A stretch of DNA of 64,000 nt from Reyranella sp. (GTDB lineage Bacteria; Pseudomonadota; Alphaproteobacteria; Reyranellales; Reyranellaceae), in NCBI GenBank assembly GCA_019750135.1, contig JAIEOV010000063.1, positions 1 to 64,000 on the forward strand. Reading direction: 5' to 3'. The notes beneath the pieces were generated by a model, which was not told where the DNA came from, made no database searches, and saw nothing but the letters and a program-made list of their open reading frames with translations. A program made the translations under genes and the position numbers. How positions within the stretch are numbered: the first letter of the stretch is position 1; each line of letters starts with the position of its first letter. Shown piece by piece: positions 7,737 through 16,369 of the stretch.

Positions 7737-9914
7737 ATGACGATTCAGACCCGAGTCGGCCCCAACGACTTGAACCGGCGCAATTTCCTGGCCAGCGGCG
7801 CTGTGGTCGCCGGTGGCTTCTCGCTCGGCTTCTCCTTTCCATTCCAGGCTTCGGCGCAGGCGCCCGTCAAGGAACTCAACGCCTGGGTGGTGATCCAGCC
7901 CGACGACAAGGTGATTGTCCGCATCGCCCGCTCCGAGATGGGCCAGGGCACGCTCACCGGCCTCTGCCAGCTCGTCGCCGAGGAGCTCGAGTGCGACTGG
8001 AGCAAGGTCACCTGGGAACATCCGACGCCCGGCGAGAATCTGAAGCGCAACCGCGTCTGGAAGAACTTCTCGACCGGCGGCAGTCGCGGCATCCGCGAGA
8101 GCCACCAGTACGTCCGTGAAGGCGGCGCCATGGCGCGCGAGATGCTGCTCGCGGCGGCCGCCGCCGAGTGGAAGGTGCCGGTGGGCGAGCTCAAGGTCGA
8201 CAAGGGCGTCATCACCCACAGCTCGGGCAAGAAGACGACCTACGGCGCCGTCGCCGCGGCGGCCGCGAACCTCGAGCCGCCCAAGGAGGTCAAGCTCAAG
8301 GACCCCAAGGATTGGAAGATCGCCGGCAAGCCGGTGAATCGGCTCGATACGGTCGACAAGGTCACGGGCAAGCAGCTCTACGGTATCGACTTCACCATGC
8401 CCGGCATGCTGGTCGCGTCCGTCCGCGCCTGTCCGGTGATCGGCGGCAAGCTGAAGAGCTTCGATGCCGCCAAGGTCGAGAAGATGCCGGGTGTGAAGAA
8501 GGTGGTGGCGATCGACGGCAACGCCGTCGTCGTGGTCGCCGACACCTATTGGAACGCCCGCACCGCGCTCGCCGCGCTGCCGGCCGAGTGGGACATCGGC
8601 AAGTTGGGCGAAGTCCAGACCGAGACCATAACGGCCATGCTGAAGGAAGGCCTCGAGTCCAACGAGGCGTTCGTCGGCAACAAGGTCGGCGATGCCAAGG
8701 CGGCGATCGACGGTGCCGCCAAGAAGGTCACGGCGACCTACAGCTTCCCCTACCAGCACCACGTCACCATGGAGCCGATGAACGCCACGGCGCGGGTCAC
8801 GGCCGACAAGTGCGAGGTATGGTGCGGCACGCAGAACGGCGAGGCGGCGCTCGCCGCCGCGTCCGAGGCCTGCGGCCTGCCGGTGGCGCAGTGCGAGGTC
8901 TTCAAGATGCTGCTGGGCGGCGGCTTCGGCCGGCGTGGCCGCGCCGACTACGTGCGCCAGGCCGTGCTGGTCGCCAAGGAGATGCCGGGCACGCCGGTCA
9001 AGCTGATCTGGTCGCGTGAAGAGGACATGACGCACTGCCAGTATCACCCGACCACGATGTGCAAGCTCACCGGCGGCCTCGACGCCCAGGGCAACCTGGT
9101 CAGCCTGCAGATGCGCATTTCGGGCCAGTCCATCCTGGCTTCGCTGCTGCCGCAGAACCTCGTGAACGGCATGGACCCCGCGACCTTCCAGGGCGTCATG
9201 GCCTCGGGCGTCGAGGCGGCCTACGGCTACAACGTGCCCAACCTCCTGATTGACCACGCCATGCGCAATCCGCACATCACGGCGGGCTTCTGGCGTGGCG
9301 TGAACGTCAATCAGAATGCCGTCTACATGGAATGTTTCATGGACGAGCTGGCAGAGGCCGCCGGGCAGGACCCGCTGGCCTTCCGCCTGAAGCTCCTGAA
9401 GCCCAAGTGGGCGGCCGTCCTGCAGGCCGCGGCCGACAAGGCGGGCTACGGCAAGCCGCTGCCGGCCGGCCATTTCCATGGTATCTCCCAGGTCATGGGC
9501 TACGGCAGCTACGTCGCCGGCGTTGCCGAAGTGTCGGTGAGCGACGACGGGGCGCTCAAGATCCACAAGATCACCGCGGCCACCAATCCGGGCCACGTGG
9601 TCAATCCGGCGCAGATCGAGCGCCAGGTCGCCGGCTCGTTCGTCTACGGCCTGTCGGCGATGCTCTACGGCGAGATCACCGTCAAGGACGGCGCCGTCGA
9701 GCAGACCAACTTCGACAGCTATAACGTCATGCGCATCGACGAGATGCCCAAGGTCGAGACCGTGCTGGTCCCGACATATGACTTCTGGGGCGGCGTCGGC
9801 GAGCCCACCATCGCGGTGGCGGCACCGGCGGTGCTGAACGGCATCGCCAAGGCGACGGGCAAGCGCGTGCGCAACCTGCCGCTGATGCATGTCGACCTGA
9901 AGAAGGCTTCATGA
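7737..9914 (+). CDS. molybdopterin-binding subunit of xanthine dehydrogenase-family oxidoreductase (IorB-type), Tat-exported
   Basis: A 725-residue large subunit that binds the molybdenum-cytosine-dinucleotide cofactor and hydroxylates or oxidises an organic substrate in the periplasm. The N-terminus NRRNFLASGAVVAGGFSLGF, ending in ASAQA, is a Tat signal. Further marks are QGTLTGLCQLVAEEL, the GGGFGRRGRADY loop, GFWRGVN and the catalytic glutamate in WGGVGEPTIAVAAPA near the C-terminus. It lacks the AYxCSFR loop of CO dehydrogenase, so it is not CoxL. The ATG at 7737 is preferred over an earlier in-frame start that would run back into the small subunit gene. The neighbouring exported cytochrome c could accept its electrons. 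The substrate is not evident. Confidence 0.92.
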   Translation: MTIQTRVGPNDLNRRNFLASGAVVAGGFSLGFSFPFQASAQAPVKELNAWVVIQPDDKVIVRIARSEMGQGTLTGLCQLVAEELECDWSKVTWEHPTPGENLKRNRVWKNFSTGGSRGIRESHQYVREGGAMAREMLLAAAAAEWKVPVGELKVDKGVITHSSGKKTTYGAVAAAAANLEPPKEVKLKDPKDWKIAGKPVNRLDTVDKVTGKQLYGIDFTMPGMLVASVRACPVIGGKLKSFDAAKVEKMPGVKKVVAIDGNAVVVVADTYWNARTALAALPAEWDIGKLGEVQTETITAMLKEGLESNEAFVGNKVGDAKAAIDGAAKKVTATYSFPYQHHVTMEPMNATARVTADKCEVWCGTQNGEAALAAASEACGLPVAQCEVFKMLLGGGFGRRGRADYVRQAVLVAKEMPGTPVKLIWSREEDMTHCQYHPTTMCKLTGGLDAQGNLVSLQMRISGQSILASLLPQNLVNGMDPATFQGVMASGVEAAYGYNVPNLLIDHAMRNPHITAGFWRGVNVNQNAVYMECFMDELAEAAGQDPLAFRLKLLKPKWAAVLQAAADKAGYGKPLPAGHFHGISQVMGYGSYVAGVAEVSVSDDGALKIHKITAATNPGHVVNPAQIERQVAGSFVYGLSAMLYGEITVKDGAVEQTNFDSYNVMRIDEMPKVETVLVPTYDFWGGVGEPTIAVAAPAVLNGIAKATGKRVRNLPLMHVDLKKAS

Positions 9915-10225
9915 AGCATCGCCTGCTGCTGCCGGCGCTGGTCAGCGCGTTGTTGCTGACCAGTGTCATGACAGGGGGCCCGGTCCGGGCCGCTGACATG
10001 GCTCCGCCCGGCGCCAGCTCGTGCACGGGCTGTCATTCGTCGGCGCGGATCCCCGATTCCGTCATCCCCCGCATCGCCGGCCGCAAGGCCTCCGACATCG
10101 TCCAGTTCATGCGCGAATATCGCAGCGGCGCCTGGCCCTCGACCGTCATGGGCCGCATCGCCAAGGGCTTCGACGATCAACAGACCGACGCCATCGCGGC
10201 GTGGTTCGCCGCTCAGCCGGAGTAG
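9911..10225 (+). CDS. small periplasmic c-type cytochrome
   Basis: A 104-residue protein with a Sec signal peptide (hydrophobic stretch to about residue 20, then VRAADM) and one haem site CTGCH at residues 38-42. It resembles the c4-like cytochrome subunits that pair with flavocytochrome c sulfide dehydrogenases (FccA/SoxE-like). Its ATG overlaps the stop of the molybdenum subunit gene (ATGA), and the flavoprotein gene follows after four bases, so it could serve either enzyme. Confidence 0.88.
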   Translation: MKHRLLLPALVSALLLTSVMTGGPVRAADMAPPGASSCTGCHSSARIPDSVIPRIAGRKASDIVQFMREYRSGAWPSTVMGRIAKGFDDQQTDAIAAWFAAQPE

Positions 10226-10229
10226 GGCC

Positions 10230-11492
10230 ATGGCGACACGGCGCACCTTCCTGAAACTGACCGCCGCCGCGGCTAGCCTGGCAACGCCGTCGATCGCCTC
10301 GGCGCAGGCGAGCGGCCGTGTCGTCGTGGTGGGCGGCGGCTTCGGCGGTGCCACGGCGGCGCGTACGCTGAAGGCCCTCGAGCCCAAGCTCACGGTCACC
10401 CTGGTCGAGCCCAACGCCACCTTCACGGCCTGCCCGTTCTCGAACAGCGTGCTGGCGGACCTTCGGGAAATCTCTCAGCAGCAATTCGGCTACGACGGCG
10501 TGAAGAAGGCCGGCGTGACGGTGGCCCAGACGTCTGCGACAGCCGTCGACGCCGCGGCGAAGACGGTGACGCTGGCCGACGGCAACGCGCTGTCCTACGA
10601 CCGGTTGGTGATGTCGCCCGGCATCGACATCAACTGGGGCGCGCTGCCGGGTTATGACGAAGCAGCGGCCGAGAAGATGCCGCATGCCTGGAAGGCCGGC
10701 GCACAGACCGTGCTGCTGCGCCAGCAATTGCAGGCGATGGACGATGGCGGCCTGGTCGTCATCTCCTCGCCGGCCAATCCCTTCCGCTGCCCCCCGGGCC
10801 CGTACGAACGGGCCAGCCTGATCGCCTATTGGCTGAGTATCTGGAAGCCCAAGTCCAAGCTCCTGATCCTCGATTCCAAGGACACGTTCTCCAAGCAGCG
10901 GCTGTTCCAGCAGGCTTGGCCGCAGCTCTATCCGGGGATGATCGAATGGGTGCCGCTCAGCCAGGGCGGCAAGGTGACCTCGGTCGATCCCTCGACGCTC
11001 ACCTTCGTCACCGACTTCGCGCGCCACAAGGCCGCCGTCGGCAACGTCATCCCGCCGCAGAAGGCCGGCACCATCGCCCAGCAGGCGGGCGTCGCCGATC
11101 GCACCGGCTGGTGCCCGGTCGAGCCGGTCGCCTTCGAATCGACCCTGCGGCCCGGCATCCACGTCATCGGCGATTCGGCCATCATGGGCGGCATGCCCAA
11201 GTCGGCCTTCGCCGCCAATGCCCAGGCCAAGGTCTGCGCGGCGGCCATCGTCGAACTGCTGGCCGGGCGCAAGCCGGTCGATCCGATCCTGATCAACACC
11301 TGCTACAGCCTGGTGGCGGCCGACTACGGCATCTCGGTTGCCGGCGTCTATCGCCCCGACAATGGCGTACTGACCGACATCCCCGGCGCCGGCGGGACGA
11401 GCCCGCTGGATGTCGTGGGCGGCTACCGCGGCCAGGAGGCGCTCTATGCCTCGAGCTGGTTCAAGACCATCACGACCGAGGTTTTCGGCTGA
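10230..11492 (+). CDS. soxF: flavocytochrome c sulfide dehydrogenase flavin subunit-like (FccB/SoxF)
   Basis: A 420-residue FAD protein exported by a Tat signal (ATRRTFLKLTAAAASLATP, ASAQA). The dinucleotide fold is VVVVGGGFGGATAARTL at about residues 31-47. C68 in FTACPFSNS sits where FccB carries its covalent flavin. C187 (RCPPGPYERAS) and C358 (NTCYSLVAADYGISVAGVY) match the redox-active disulfide of the sulfide dehydrogenase. All the residues needed for sulfide oxidation are therefore visible. The preceding cytochrome c is its likely electron acceptor, and soxX follows directly. Confidence 0.9.
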   Translation: MATRRTFLKLTAAAASLATPSIASAQASGRVVVVGGGFGGATAARTLKALEPKLTVTLVEPNATFTACPFSNSVLADLREISQQQFGYDGVKKAGVTVAQTSATAVDAAAKTVTLADGNALSYDRLVMSPGIDINWGALPGYDEAAAEKMPHAWKAGAQTVLLRQQLQAMDDGGLVVISSPANPFRCPPGPYERASLIAYWLSIWKPKSKLLILDSKDTFSKQRLFQQAWPQLYPGMIEWVPLSQGGKVTSVDPSTLTFVTDFARHKAAVGNVIPPQKAGTIAQQAGVADRTGWCPVEPVAFESTLRPGIHVIGDSAIMGGMPKSAFAANAQAKVCAAAIVELLAGRKPVDPILINTCYSLVAADYGISVAGVYRPDNGVLTDIPGAGGTSPLDVVGGYRGQEALYASSWFKTITTEVFG

Positions 11493-11494
11493 TC

Positions 11495-11935
11495 ATGCGG
11501 CGTGCGGGTCTGCTTGCCGCAGCTGCCATGGCTCTGCTGCCCGCAGCCCGGGCACAGGAGGCGCGTTATACCGTCGTGGGTGACGCCATTCCCAAGCCGC
11601 TCGCCGACAAGCCGGGCGATGCCGCGCGCGGCCGCGCCATCGTCGCCAACCGCAGCGTCGGTCTTTGCCTGCTTTGCCACAGCGGGCCCATCCCCGAGGA
11701 GCGCTTCCAGGGTACCTTGGCGCCCAGCCTCGCGGGGGCGGGCGGCCGGTTGTCGGTGGCCCAGCTGCGGCTGCGCATCGTCGACGGCACGCGTCTCAAT
11801 CCCGACACGATCATGCCACCCTATTATCGGACGACAGGCCTGCAGCGTGTCGCCAGGTCCTTCGAAGGCAAGACCATCTTGACGGCCGAGCAGATCGAGG
11901 ATGTCGTGGCCTATCTCGCGACCCTGAAGGAGTAA
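11495..11935 (+). CDS. soxX: sulfur-oxidation c-type cytochrome SoxX
   Basis: A 146-residue monohaem cytochrome with a signal peptide ending ARAQ. The haem motif CLLCH is at residues 58-62, and a methionine in NPDTIMPPYY (M107) is the likely distal ligand. SoxX forms the SoxAX complex that attaches thiosulfate to the carrier SoxY. The ATG lies two bases after the flavoprotein stop, and soxY follows after two bases, so translation is probably coupled. Confidence 0.92.
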   Translation: MRRAGLLAAAAMALLPAARAQEARYTVVGDAIPKPLADKPGDAARGRAIVANRSVGLCLLCHSGPIPEERFQGTLAPSLAGAGGRLSVAQLRLRIVDGTRLNPDTIMPPYYRTTGLQRVARSFEGKTILTAEQIEDVVAYLATLKE

Positions 11936-11937
11936 CC

Positions 11938-12384
11938 ATGTCGACGAGACGCGCGTTCATCGCTGGCGCCGCTCTGATGAGCGTATTGCCGCTTGCATCG
12001 GCCCGCGCCACGCCGGATGCGATGGCGGCCGCCATCAAGGAGGTCGTTGGCGACAAGACGATCCGCGAAGGCCGCGTGACGCTCGACCTGCCCCCGCTGA
12101 TCGAGAACGGCAATGCCGTGCCGCTCACCGTGTCGGTCGAAAGCCCGATGAGCGAGGCCGACCACGTCAAGGCGATCCACGTCTTCAACGAGAAGAACCC
12201 GCAGCCGCATGTCTTCGATGCCAGGCTCTCGCCGAAGAACGGCAAGGCGATGATCGCCACGCGCATCAAGCTCGGCGATTCGCAGAAGATCGTGGCCATC
12301 GCCGAGACCAGCAAGGGCGAGTTCTTCAGCGCCAGCGCCGACGTGATCGTCACGCTCGCCGCCTGCCTGGAGGACCTGACATGA
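11938..12384 (+). CDS. soxY: sulfur carrier SoxY with atypical C-terminus
   Basis: A 148-residue exported carrier subunit with a Tat-like signal (STRRAFIAGAALMSVLPLA). In the Sox pathway SoxY carries sulfur intermediates on a cysteine at the end of a C-terminal arm, typically GGCGG. Here the end is VTLAACLEDLT: the cysteine (C143) is kept, but the flanking glycines are gone and five residues follow it. The rest (LDLPPLIENGNAVPLTV, SPMSEADHVKAIHVFNEKN) is clearly SoxY. It overlaps soxZ by four bases (ATGA). Confidence 0.9.
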   Translation: MSTRRAFIAGAALMSVLPLASARATPDAMAAAIKEVVGDKTIREGRVTLDLPPLIENGNAVPLTVSVESPMSEADHVKAIHVFNEKNPQPHVFDARLSPKNGKAMIATRIKLGDSQKIVAIAETSKGEFFSASADVIVTLAACLEDLT

Positions 12385-12701
12385 CCAACGTCCTCATCAA
12401 TGCGCCCAAGACCGCCAAGAAGGGCGAGGTCATCGAGCTCAAGGCGCTGATCATGCATACGATGGAGACGGGCTTCCGGCCCGGCACCAACGGCCGCATC
12501 ATCCCGCGCAACATCATCGAGCGTTTCACGGCGAGCTGGAACGGCAGCGAGATCTTCCGCATGGATTTCTCGCCGGCGATCTCGGCCAACCCGTTCGTGT
12601 CCTTTTTCGCCGTGGCGAGCGAGAGCGGCAAGATCACCTTCCACTGGACCGGCGATGAAGGTTTCGCCGCCGAAGAGTCCGTCGCCATTGACGTTGCCTG
12701 A
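12381..12701 (+). CDS. soxZ: SoxZ, partner of the sulfur carrier
   Basis: A 106-residue immunoglobulin-like protein that forms the SoxYZ heterodimer. It has no signal peptide, as usual: SoxZ rides through the Tat system with SoxY. Typical features are KKGEVIELKALIMHTMETGF near the start and ITFHWTGDEG near the end. The full family length is present. The start overlaps the soxY stop by four bases, and its 3' end overlaps the beginning of soxA. Confidence 0.95.
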   Translation: MTNVLINAPKTAKKGEVIELKALIMHTMETGFRPGTNGRIIPRNIIERFTASWNGSEIFRMDFSPAISANPFVSFFAVASESGKITFHWTGDEGFAAEESVAIDVA

Positions 12702-13488
12702 TCTGCTGGGACGGCGCCTGGCGCTCGGCCTGCTGCCGGTTGTCTTTGTCGTGTCCTTGGCCGTGGCTCAAGTTGGCGCTCAGGCGGACGCTGACAAGCG
12801 CCGCTCGGGCTACCAGGACATGGGCGCGGCGTTGCAGAAGATGCAGGACGACGACACCGCCAATCCCGGCATGCTGTTCGTCCAGCTCGGACGGCAGCTC
12901 TGGTCCAAGCCCGCCGGCGCCGCCAACAAGTCGTGCGCCGATTGTCATGCGCTGGCCGACATGAAGGGCGTTGCGGCGCGCTATCCCGCAATGCCCAAGG
13001 ACGGCGACAAGCCGATCGACCTCGAAGGCCGCATCAGGCTCTGCCGCACTGCCCATCAACAGGCCGAACCGCTGGCGCCGGAGAGCCAGGACCTGCTGGC
13101 GCTGATGGCCCTCGTCGCCAACCAATCACGCGGCATGACGATCGCCCCGTCCGACGATCCCCGGCTGGCGCCGTTCCGCGAGCTGGGAGCGGCGATCTAC
13201 CGACGCCGCCAGGGCCAGCTCAATCTCTCCTGCGCCATTTGCCATGACGACAATGCCGGCAAGAAGCTCGCCGGTGTCACCATTCCGGAGGCGCATCCCA
13301 CCGGCTATCCCCTCTACCGCCTGGAATGGCAGGCGCTGGGATCGCTGAAGCGTCGCCTGCGCAACTGCCTGATCGGGATTCGTGCCGAAGCCTATCCCTC
13401 TGACGCCGCCGAATACGTCGCCCTCGAGCTCTATCTCATGGACCGCGCCAAAGGCATGGTATTCGAATCGCCGGGGGTGAGGCCTTGA
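12655..13488 (+). CDS. soxA: di-haem c-type cytochrome SoxA
   Basis: The catalytic subunit of SoxAX, 277 residues if the ATG at 12655 is used. A signal segment covers about residues 20-43. Haem motifs are CADCH (94-98) and CAICH (193-197). C238 in RLRNCLIGIRAEAYP matches the cysteine ligand/persulfide residue of the active haem, and C130 in RLCRTAHQQ is also conserved. The 12655 start overlaps soxZ by 47 bases. In-frame TTG codons at 12688 and 12694 give shorter overlaps and a tighter signal peptide, so the start is uncertain. Confidence 0.92.
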   Translation: MKVSPPKSPSPLTLPDLLGRRLALGLLPVVFVVSLAVAQVGAQADADKRRSGYQDMGAALQKMQDDDTANPGMLFVQLGRQLWSKPAGAANKSCADCHALADMKGVAARYPAMPKDGDKPIDLEGRIRLCRTAHQQAEPLAPESQDLLALMALVANQSRGMTIAPSDDPRLAPFRELGAAIYRRRQGQLNLSCAICHDDNAGKKLAGVTIPEAHPTGYPLYRLEWQALGSLKRRLRNCLIGIRAEAYPSDAAEYVALELYLMDRAKGMVFESPGVRP

Positions 13489-14447
13489 ACCGTCGTTTGT
13501 CGAGGCGTTCGGTATTGGCCGGTTTCGCGCTGACTGGCGCCTCGACGGGCGAAGTGGCTGCGCAATCGACCGGCTTGAAGCTCGGCACCGGTAGCGAGGG
13601 CGGTGGCTTCGTCCTCTATGCCAGTGCCTTCGTCGATGCCGTCAAATTGGCAAATCCGAAGATCGGCGTGAGGCCGGTGCCGACGCGCGGCAGCGTCGAG
13701 AACGTCCCGCTGCTCGAAGCGGGCACGATCGACATCGGCCTGGTGTTCGGCGAGATGGCCCAGGAACTGTTCAATCCCAAGGACGGGCCGCCAACCAGGC
13801 TCAAGGTGATCACCACTGCCTATTCGAACGCCGGCATGTTCGTGGTGCGCGCCGACAGCCGCTATCGCACCATCAAGGATCTCATGGGTCGTCCCGTCAT
13901 ATGGAATGGGCGTGGATCGGGACTGGCGCTGCAGGGACGCTTTGTGATGGAGGGGTTGGGTCTCGATCCCGACAAGGACTTCGAGGCAATCTACACGGAC
14001 TCCCTCGTCGAGGGACCGGAGATGATCCTCGAAGGCCGGGCGTCGGCATTGTGGGGCGCCGGAAATCGCTGGCCTGGGTTCGTCAAGATCGCCAGCGATG
14101 CGCGCGGCGCGCGTTTCATCACGCCGGACGACGAGCAGATCACCCGCATCGTCGACAAGTACCCGTTCATGCGCCGGATCTCCATTCCGGCCGGGCGCTA
14201 TCCCGGCCAATCCGACGCGTTGCTGACCGTTGGATCGTGGAGCTATGTGCTGGCGCGGCCAAATCTCGACGAGGCGGTCGGTTATGACCTGGCGGCGGCG
14301 CTGCACAGGGCCGAGCGCCTCGGCAGCATGTTCGGCGGCCAGATCGGCGAGAGCACGGCGCAGAACACGCTCAAGGCGCTGCCCCGGCAGGATGCGCTGC
14401 ATCCAGGTGTCGAGCGTTATTTTCGTGAGGCCGGGCTGATCAGATAG
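13485..14447 (+). CDS. TAXI-family solute-binding protein of a TRAP-type system
   Basis: A 320-residue exported protein (RRLSRRSVLAGFALTG signal with a twin arginine) of the TAXI/NMT1-like solute-receptor type. The mature part opens with the family signature LKLGTGSEGGGFVLYASAFVDAV and continues with SVENVPLLEAGTIDIGLVFGE. It starts at a TTG that overlaps the soxA stop and so belongs to the sox operon. No TRAP membrane subunits are in the window. It may bind an organic or sulfur compound for the system, but the ligand is unknown. Confidence 0.83.
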   Translation: MNRRLSRRSVLAGFALTGASTGEVAAQSTGLKLGTGSEGGGFVLYASAFVDAVKLANPKIGVRPVPTRGSVENVPLLEAGTIDIGLVFGEMAQELFNPKDGPPTRLKVITTAYSNAGMFVVRADSRYRTIKDLMGRPVIWNGRGSGLALQGRFVMEGLGLDPDKDFEAIYTDSLVEGPEMILEGRASALWGAGNRWPGFVKIASDARGARFITPDDEQITRIVDKYPFMRRISIPAGRYPGQSDALLTVGSWSYVLARPNLDEAVGYDLAAALHRAERLGSMFGGQIGESTAQNTLKALPRQDALHPGVERYFREAGLIR

Positions 14448-14566
14448 GTCTTCTGGAAGGATTTTCTTTTCGGTGCCTGTACGGCAGACGGAACTGCTGT
14501 GCGACCGCCACTATTCGACCGCCCGTTTCATTGCTCCCGGGATCGACCAGCACCTACAGTCGGAGC

Positions 14567-14839
14567 ATGTTGAGCCTTGCCAACCAGTTCGTTGCCCGCG
14601 CCACGCGCCTGTTCCTCGCCGCTACGGGCGAGCCCGCGCTGTGGACCGTGTCCGCCCATGGTCGCGTCGTAGGCTCCCTGGTTTGTCAAAACGGCGCCTG
14701 GCGGCTGTCCTGGTTCAACGACGCCGACCGCCGGCTCACGACCTATGCCGGGCCGCTCGGCGGCGACGTCGAGGCCCTGGCGGAGAGCCTGAGCGCTCGG
14801 TTGGGTGCCCCGGTGCGCCTGGAATCGCAGCCGGTCTAG
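14567..14839 (+). CDS. small hypothetical protein
   Basis: Ninety residues beginning MLSLANQFVARATRLFLA after CGGAG. I do not recognise the family. The protein is soluble-looking and mixed alpha/beta, with ALWTVSAHGRVVGSLVCQNGAWRLSWF suggesting a small beta sheet followed by a C-terminal helix (DVEALAESLSARL). The codon pattern is like that of its neighbours. An opposite-strand reading over the same bases looks less protein-like. Confidence 0.5.
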   Translation: MLSLANQFVARATRLFLAATGEPALWTVSAHGRVVGSLVCQNGAWRLSWFNDADRRLTTYAGPLGGDVEALAESLSARLGAPVRLESQPV

Positions 14840-14932
14840 AACCGCACAGTTGAGATTTCCCAAGCAACGACCGACAGTGCTGCGCTAGCGCCGCCTTGGC
14901 GCGTCGCCGCTGTCCTCACGGGTGACTGATCC

Positions 14933-15412
14933 ATGGATGCGATCGACAGGAAGATCGTGGCCCTCCTGCAGGAGGATGCCAGCCTCTCACTGGCGCAGAT
15001 CGCGCATCGCGTCGGCCTGTCGCAAAGCCCGTGCTGGAAGCGCATCCAGCGCCTGGAGAAGGCCGGCATCATCCTGCGCCGCGTGGCGCTGATCTCGCCC
15101 GAGTCGATCGGCATGGGGCTGACGGTGTTCGTCTCGATCGAGACGGGCGATCACTCCTCGGCGTGGATCGGCAAGTTCGCCCAGCTGGTGACGGCGATGC
15201 CCGAGGTCATGGAATTCCATCGCATGGCCGGCGATATCGACTACATGCTGCGCGTGGCCGTGCCCGACATGCAGGCCTATGACGCCTTCTACAAGAAGCT
15301 CATAGACACCATGCCGCTCAAGAACGTGACCTCGCGCTTCTCGATGGAACGCATCAAGTCGACGACCGCCTATCCGATCGCGGCGGACGTGAAGCCGGTG
15401 AAGAAGCGCTAG
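14933..15412 (+). CDS. Lrp/AsnC-family transcriptional regulator
   Basis: A 159-residue regulator with an N-terminal helix-turn-helix (DRKIVALLQEDASLSLAQIA, VGLSQSPCWKRIQRLE) and a C-terminal RAM ligand-binding domain (ETGDHSSAWIGKFA, VMEFHRMAGDIDYMLRVAV). Members sense amino acids or related small molecules. Its 3' end overlaps the convergent LysR gene by 59 bases. Its targets cannot be told from sequence; the aldolase/exporter cluster is a candidate. Confidence 0.93.
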   Translation: MDAIDRKIVALLQEDASLSLAQIAHRVGLSQSPCWKRIQRLEKAGIILRRVALISPESIGMGLTVFVSIETGDHSSAWIGKFAQLVTAMPEVMEFHRMAGDIDYMLRVAVPDMQAYDAFYKKLIDTMPLKNVTSRFSMERIKSTTAYPIAADVKPVKKR

Positions 15413-16289
15413 TCATAAGCGCATCGAACAGCCGATTCGCCGGCCGCGACAAGCGCCGCGCATCGCGGACGCAGAGCATGAGCTCGCGGTTGGCCCACGG
15501 CTCACTGATCCGGACGATGCCGAGCGGCAGGACGCGGCGCTGCCGGCGCGCGGCGGCTTCCGGCACGATCGCGACGCCGACGCCCGCGGCCACCATGGCG
15601 CAGACGGCGTCGAGGCTGCTCACCCGGACGCGCAGCTTCCGCATGCGGCCAAGCCGGGCGGCCTGCATCGCCAGGTGCCCGTCGAGCGCCGTGCCGCGCG
15701 GCAGGCCGACGAAATCGAGCTTGAGCAGCTCGGCGAAGCCCGTCTGCCGCCGCCGGGCCAGCCCATGGCCGGCCGGCGTGATCAGCACCAGCCGGTCGGG
15801 CCGGAACGGATGGCTTTCCAGGCCACCGACGAGGGCGGCCTGCGAGGCGATGCCGATGTCGGCGTCGCCCGCGGCGATGGCGGCGGCGATCGCCGGGCTC
15901 TCGCGATCCTCGAGATCGAGGTCGATCGTGGGATTGGCCGCCAAGAAATCCGCCAGCAGCTTCGGCAGGTGCTCCGACAGGGCCGCGGTGTTGGCCAGCA
16001 CCCGCACGCTGCCCTTCAGCCCGCGCGAATAGGCCGAAAGCTCGCCGCGCATGGTGTCGATCTGCTGCAGCACGATGCGGGCATGGTCGAGCAGGTTGCG
16101 GCCGGCATCGGTCAGCCGCACGCCGCGCCGTCCGCGCTGCAGCAGCGGCACGGCGAGCATCTCCTCCATGCCGCGGATGCGCGCGCTCGCCGAGGCCAGG
16201 GCGAGGTGCGAGCGCTCGGCCCCTTGCGTGATGCTGCCGGTCTCGGCGACGTGGCGGAACAGTCGAAGGTCGGTGAGGTCGAAACGCAT
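15354..16289 (-). CDS. LysR-family transcriptional regulator
   Basis: A 311-residue LysR regulator: N-terminal winged helix (MRFDLTDLRLFRHVAETGSI, SASARIRGMEEML) and a C-terminal periplasmic-binding-like effector domain. The ATG at 16289 is chosen because the LysR fold begins there; the longer reading adds 12 residues. It is divergent from the TauE/SafE exporter gene 80 bases away, the classic arrangement in which a LysR protein controls the neighbouring transporter. Confidence 0.92.
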   Translation of the reverse strand: MRFDLTDLRLFRHVAETGSITQGAERSHLALASASARIRGMEEMLAVPLLQRGRRGVRLTDAGRNLLDHARIVLQQIDTMRGELSAYSRGLKGSVRVLANTAALSEHLPKLLADFLAANPTIDLDLEDRESPAIAAAIAAGDADIGIASQAALVGGLESHPFRPDRLVLITPAGHGLARRRQTGFAELLKLDFVGLPRGTALDGHLAMQAARLGRMRKLRVRVSSLDAVCAMVAAGVGVAIVPEAAARRQRRVLPLGIVRISEPWANRELMLCVRDARRLSRPANRLFDALMTSASSPASRPPRSDRRSST

Positions 16290-16369
16290 GGCCGAGCCTA
16301 CGTCAACAACGAAGGCAGAATCCATATTCTCCGCATTGTGGCTGTGCCGCCAGGGGCCGATCGTGGGCT

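Noticed and set aside
7365..9890. 841-residue minus-strand open frame over the molybdenum hydroxylase genes
   Set aside because: It is antisense to two strongly recognisable subunits and has no recognisable domain or ribosome-binding site.
7274..9914. CO dehydrogenase (CoxS/CoxL) because MoxR-CoxE genes are close
   Set aside because: There is no FAD subunit (CoxM), and the large subunit lacks the AYxCSFR active-site loop. The IorA/IorB type fits better.
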